This document shows, in pieces, positions 37,210-38,749 of a DNA stretch of 38,749 nucleotides. Position 1 is the stretch's first letter. Each line of letters opens with the position of its first letter. The translations under genes and the position numbers were made by a program. Origin of the DNA: Tubiluchus corallicola (taxonomy: Eukaryota; Priapulida; Priapulimorpha; Priapulimorphida; Tubiluchidae); assembly GCA_030141605.1 (NCBI GenBank), contig JAQGDQ010001480.1:1-38749 (forward strand), given 5' to 3'. The notes under the pieces are model-generated. The model saw only the letters and a list, made by a program, of their open reading frames with translations. It did no database searches and had not been told where the DNA came from.

Positions 37210-38160
37210 CTATTGTGATGCTCTATAAGCCTCATTCATCGTGTTGCCTGCTGCTAGAAATATGCTGTCGTCAACATATTTAAATTTATGAAAGTTATCT
37301 GTCTCAATTGTTTGCAACATAACCGAAACATAGAGCACAAATAAAATTGGGGACAGCACAGTACCTTGGGGTAACCCTGTATAAGCCTCATTCATTGTGC
37401 TGCCTGCTGCTAGAAATGTGCTGTCGTCAACATATTTAAATTTATGAAAGTTATCTGTCTCAATTGTTTGCAACATAACCGAAACATAGAGCACAAATAA
37501 AATTGGGGACAGCACAGTACCTTGGGGTAACCCTGTATAAGCCTCATTCATTGTGCTGCCTGCTGCTAGAAATGTGCTGTCGTCGGCATATTTAAATTTA
37601 TGAAAGTTATCTGTCTCAATTGTTTGCAACATAACCGAAACATAGAGCACAAATAAAATTGAGGACAGCACAGTACCTTGGGGTAACCCTGTATAAGACT
37701 CATTCATTGTGCTGCCTGCTGCTAGAAATGTGCTGTCGTCGGCATATTTAAATTTATGAAAGTTATCTGTCTCAATTGTTTACAACATAACCGAAACATA
37801 GAGCACAAATAAAATTGGGGACAGCACAGTACCTTGGGGTAACCCTGTATAAGCCTCATTCATTGTGCTGCCTGCTGCTAGAAATGTGCTGTCGTCGGCA
37901 TATTTAAATTTATGAAAGTTATCTGTCTCAATTTTTTGCAACATAACCGAAACATAGAGCACAAATAAAATTGAGGACAGCACAGTACCTTGGGGTAACC
38001 CTGTATAAGCCTCATTCATTGTGTTGCCTGCTGCTAGAAATGTGCTGTCGTCGGCATATTTAAATTTATGAAAGTTATCTGGCTCAATTGTTTGCAACAT
38101 AACCGAAACATATAACACAAATAAAATTGGGGACATCACAGTACCTTGGGGTAACCCCAT
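37210..38160 (-). repeat. 156-bp in-frame array of RT motifs B and C (6 copies)
   Basis: CCTTGGGGTAACC (motif B, LPQG) occurs at 37364, 37520, 37676, 37832, 37988 and 38144. GTCGTCGGCA or GTCGTCAACA (motif C, YADD or YVDD) occurs at 37268, 37424, 37580, 37736, 37892 and 38048. Both sets are spaced exactly 156 bp, 52 codons. Only a few substitutions separate copies, and one (CAA to TAA) creates the only stop. The two leftmost copies read VDD; the other four read ADD. Confidence 0.97.
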
Positions 38161-38487
38161 CTGACAAGAGTATTTGTTCGACAGGTGATTATTAACTTTT
38201 AAACAAATTCTACGGTCTCTTAGAAATGCTACACCGAGGTCTAACATACTGCCCCGTGAGCCTTCGTCATAGAACTTCCAGATTAAATAGTCTAACTACA
38301 CGCTGTCGAATGCTTTTTTAAAGTCGCAAAACACCACAATGCAGTATTCTCCTCCATTAATTTACTTTGCAGTTTTGAAATTAGCCTCGTCAGATATCGG
38401 GTTGTACTACCCCCTGGTCGAAATCCTACTTGCTGCACGTCTAACAAGTTGTTTTTGCTAAGAAAGAGTCACAATCTGCTTGAGAGA

Positions 38488-38749
<262 letters not shown>

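Larger units (their letters stand above)
35519..38487 (-). mobile_element. non-LTR retrotransposon remnant (reverse transcriptase)
   Basis: On the minus strand from the right: QQVGFRPGGSTTRYL (about 38384-38430), the N-terminal RT region; CDFKKAFDSV (about 38298-38327), motif A with its catalytic Asp; GLPQGTVMSPILF, motif B; KFKYADDSTF, motif C; then the thumb region (FNVLGVNVDNELKF, about 37000-37050), LPTLLYAATSWLDSK and a C-terminal part ending near 35519. This order and the LPQG and YADD signatures mark a LINE-type RT. Lesions: a frameshift before motif A, TAG after KKAFDSV, stops near 36950, a G14 tract at 37081-37094 and one TAA inside the motif B-C array (about 37778). No endonuclease domain is seen; the 5' side is replaced by GA repeats. 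The element is dead, and two internal tandem arrays are described separately. Confidence 0.9.

Overview
This is a eukaryotic, animal (metazoan) window. It holds interrupted genes with GT-AG introns, a junctophilin, an alpha-tubulin relic, non-LTR retrotransposon debris and very heavy tandem-repeat content. The junctophilin joining region and the AT-rich, repeat-loaded introns suggest an invertebrate bilaterian. The sequence alone does not settle the phylum (mollusc, annelid, tunicate and so on). There are no operons, ribosome-binding sites or prokaryotic features.

Layout. (i) 1-16284, minus strand: the 5' part of a junctophilin (JPH) gene. Coding exon 1 (15876-16284) and exon 2 (175-994) are split by a 14.9-kb intron. 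About half of that intron is tandem arrays: 31-bp units twice, 56-bp, AACAT pentamers, GAT/AAT triplets, a T-rich 17-18-bp family, and 52-, 72- and 27-bp units. The eight MORN repeats lie in these two exons; the C-terminal membrane anchor is beyond the left edge. (ii) 16285-22740: no gene recognised. It holds a 17/34-bp array, a GAAT tetranucleotide array, dispersed repeats, a tRNA-like SINE head and a strong small hairpin. (iii) 22770-25523, plus strand: an intron-containing alpha-tubulin pseudogene with a TATA box and poly(A) signal still visible. It has lost 13 nt around the Lys40 loop (frameshift), the 38 codons that carry the GGGTGSG nucleotide-binding motif, and Tyr408 (now TAA). Behind it lies a scrambled fold-back duplication of an alpha-tubulin 3' end. 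(iv) 25524-35518: 47-, 103- and 72-bp arrays, a MITE-like element with terminal inverted repeats, and several dispersed repeat families. The 72-bp array is an expansion of the tail of a dispersed element that is present in single-copy form at 8.6-9.3 kb. (v) 35519-38487, minus strand: a decayed non-LTR reverse transcriptase. Its catalytic block (motif B LPQG plus motif C YADD) is tandemly repeated six times at exactly 156 bp (52 codons), and a distal segment is repeated about 13 times at 80 bp. (vi) 38488-38749: a GA microsatellite that runs off the window.

Adding the approximate extents, tandem repeats make up roughly 40% of the window. Most long open frames, including one of 401 codons, are by-products of repeat unit lengths and not genes. 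Only junctophilin is supported as a working gene. Tubulin and the reverse transcriptase are relics, and a possible small plus-strand gene (30537-32685) rests on splice-signal patterns only. No cooperating gene system is visible. The main biological interest is how repeats arise here: from transposon tails, inside retrotransposon coding sequence, and as layered higher-order arrays inside one intron.
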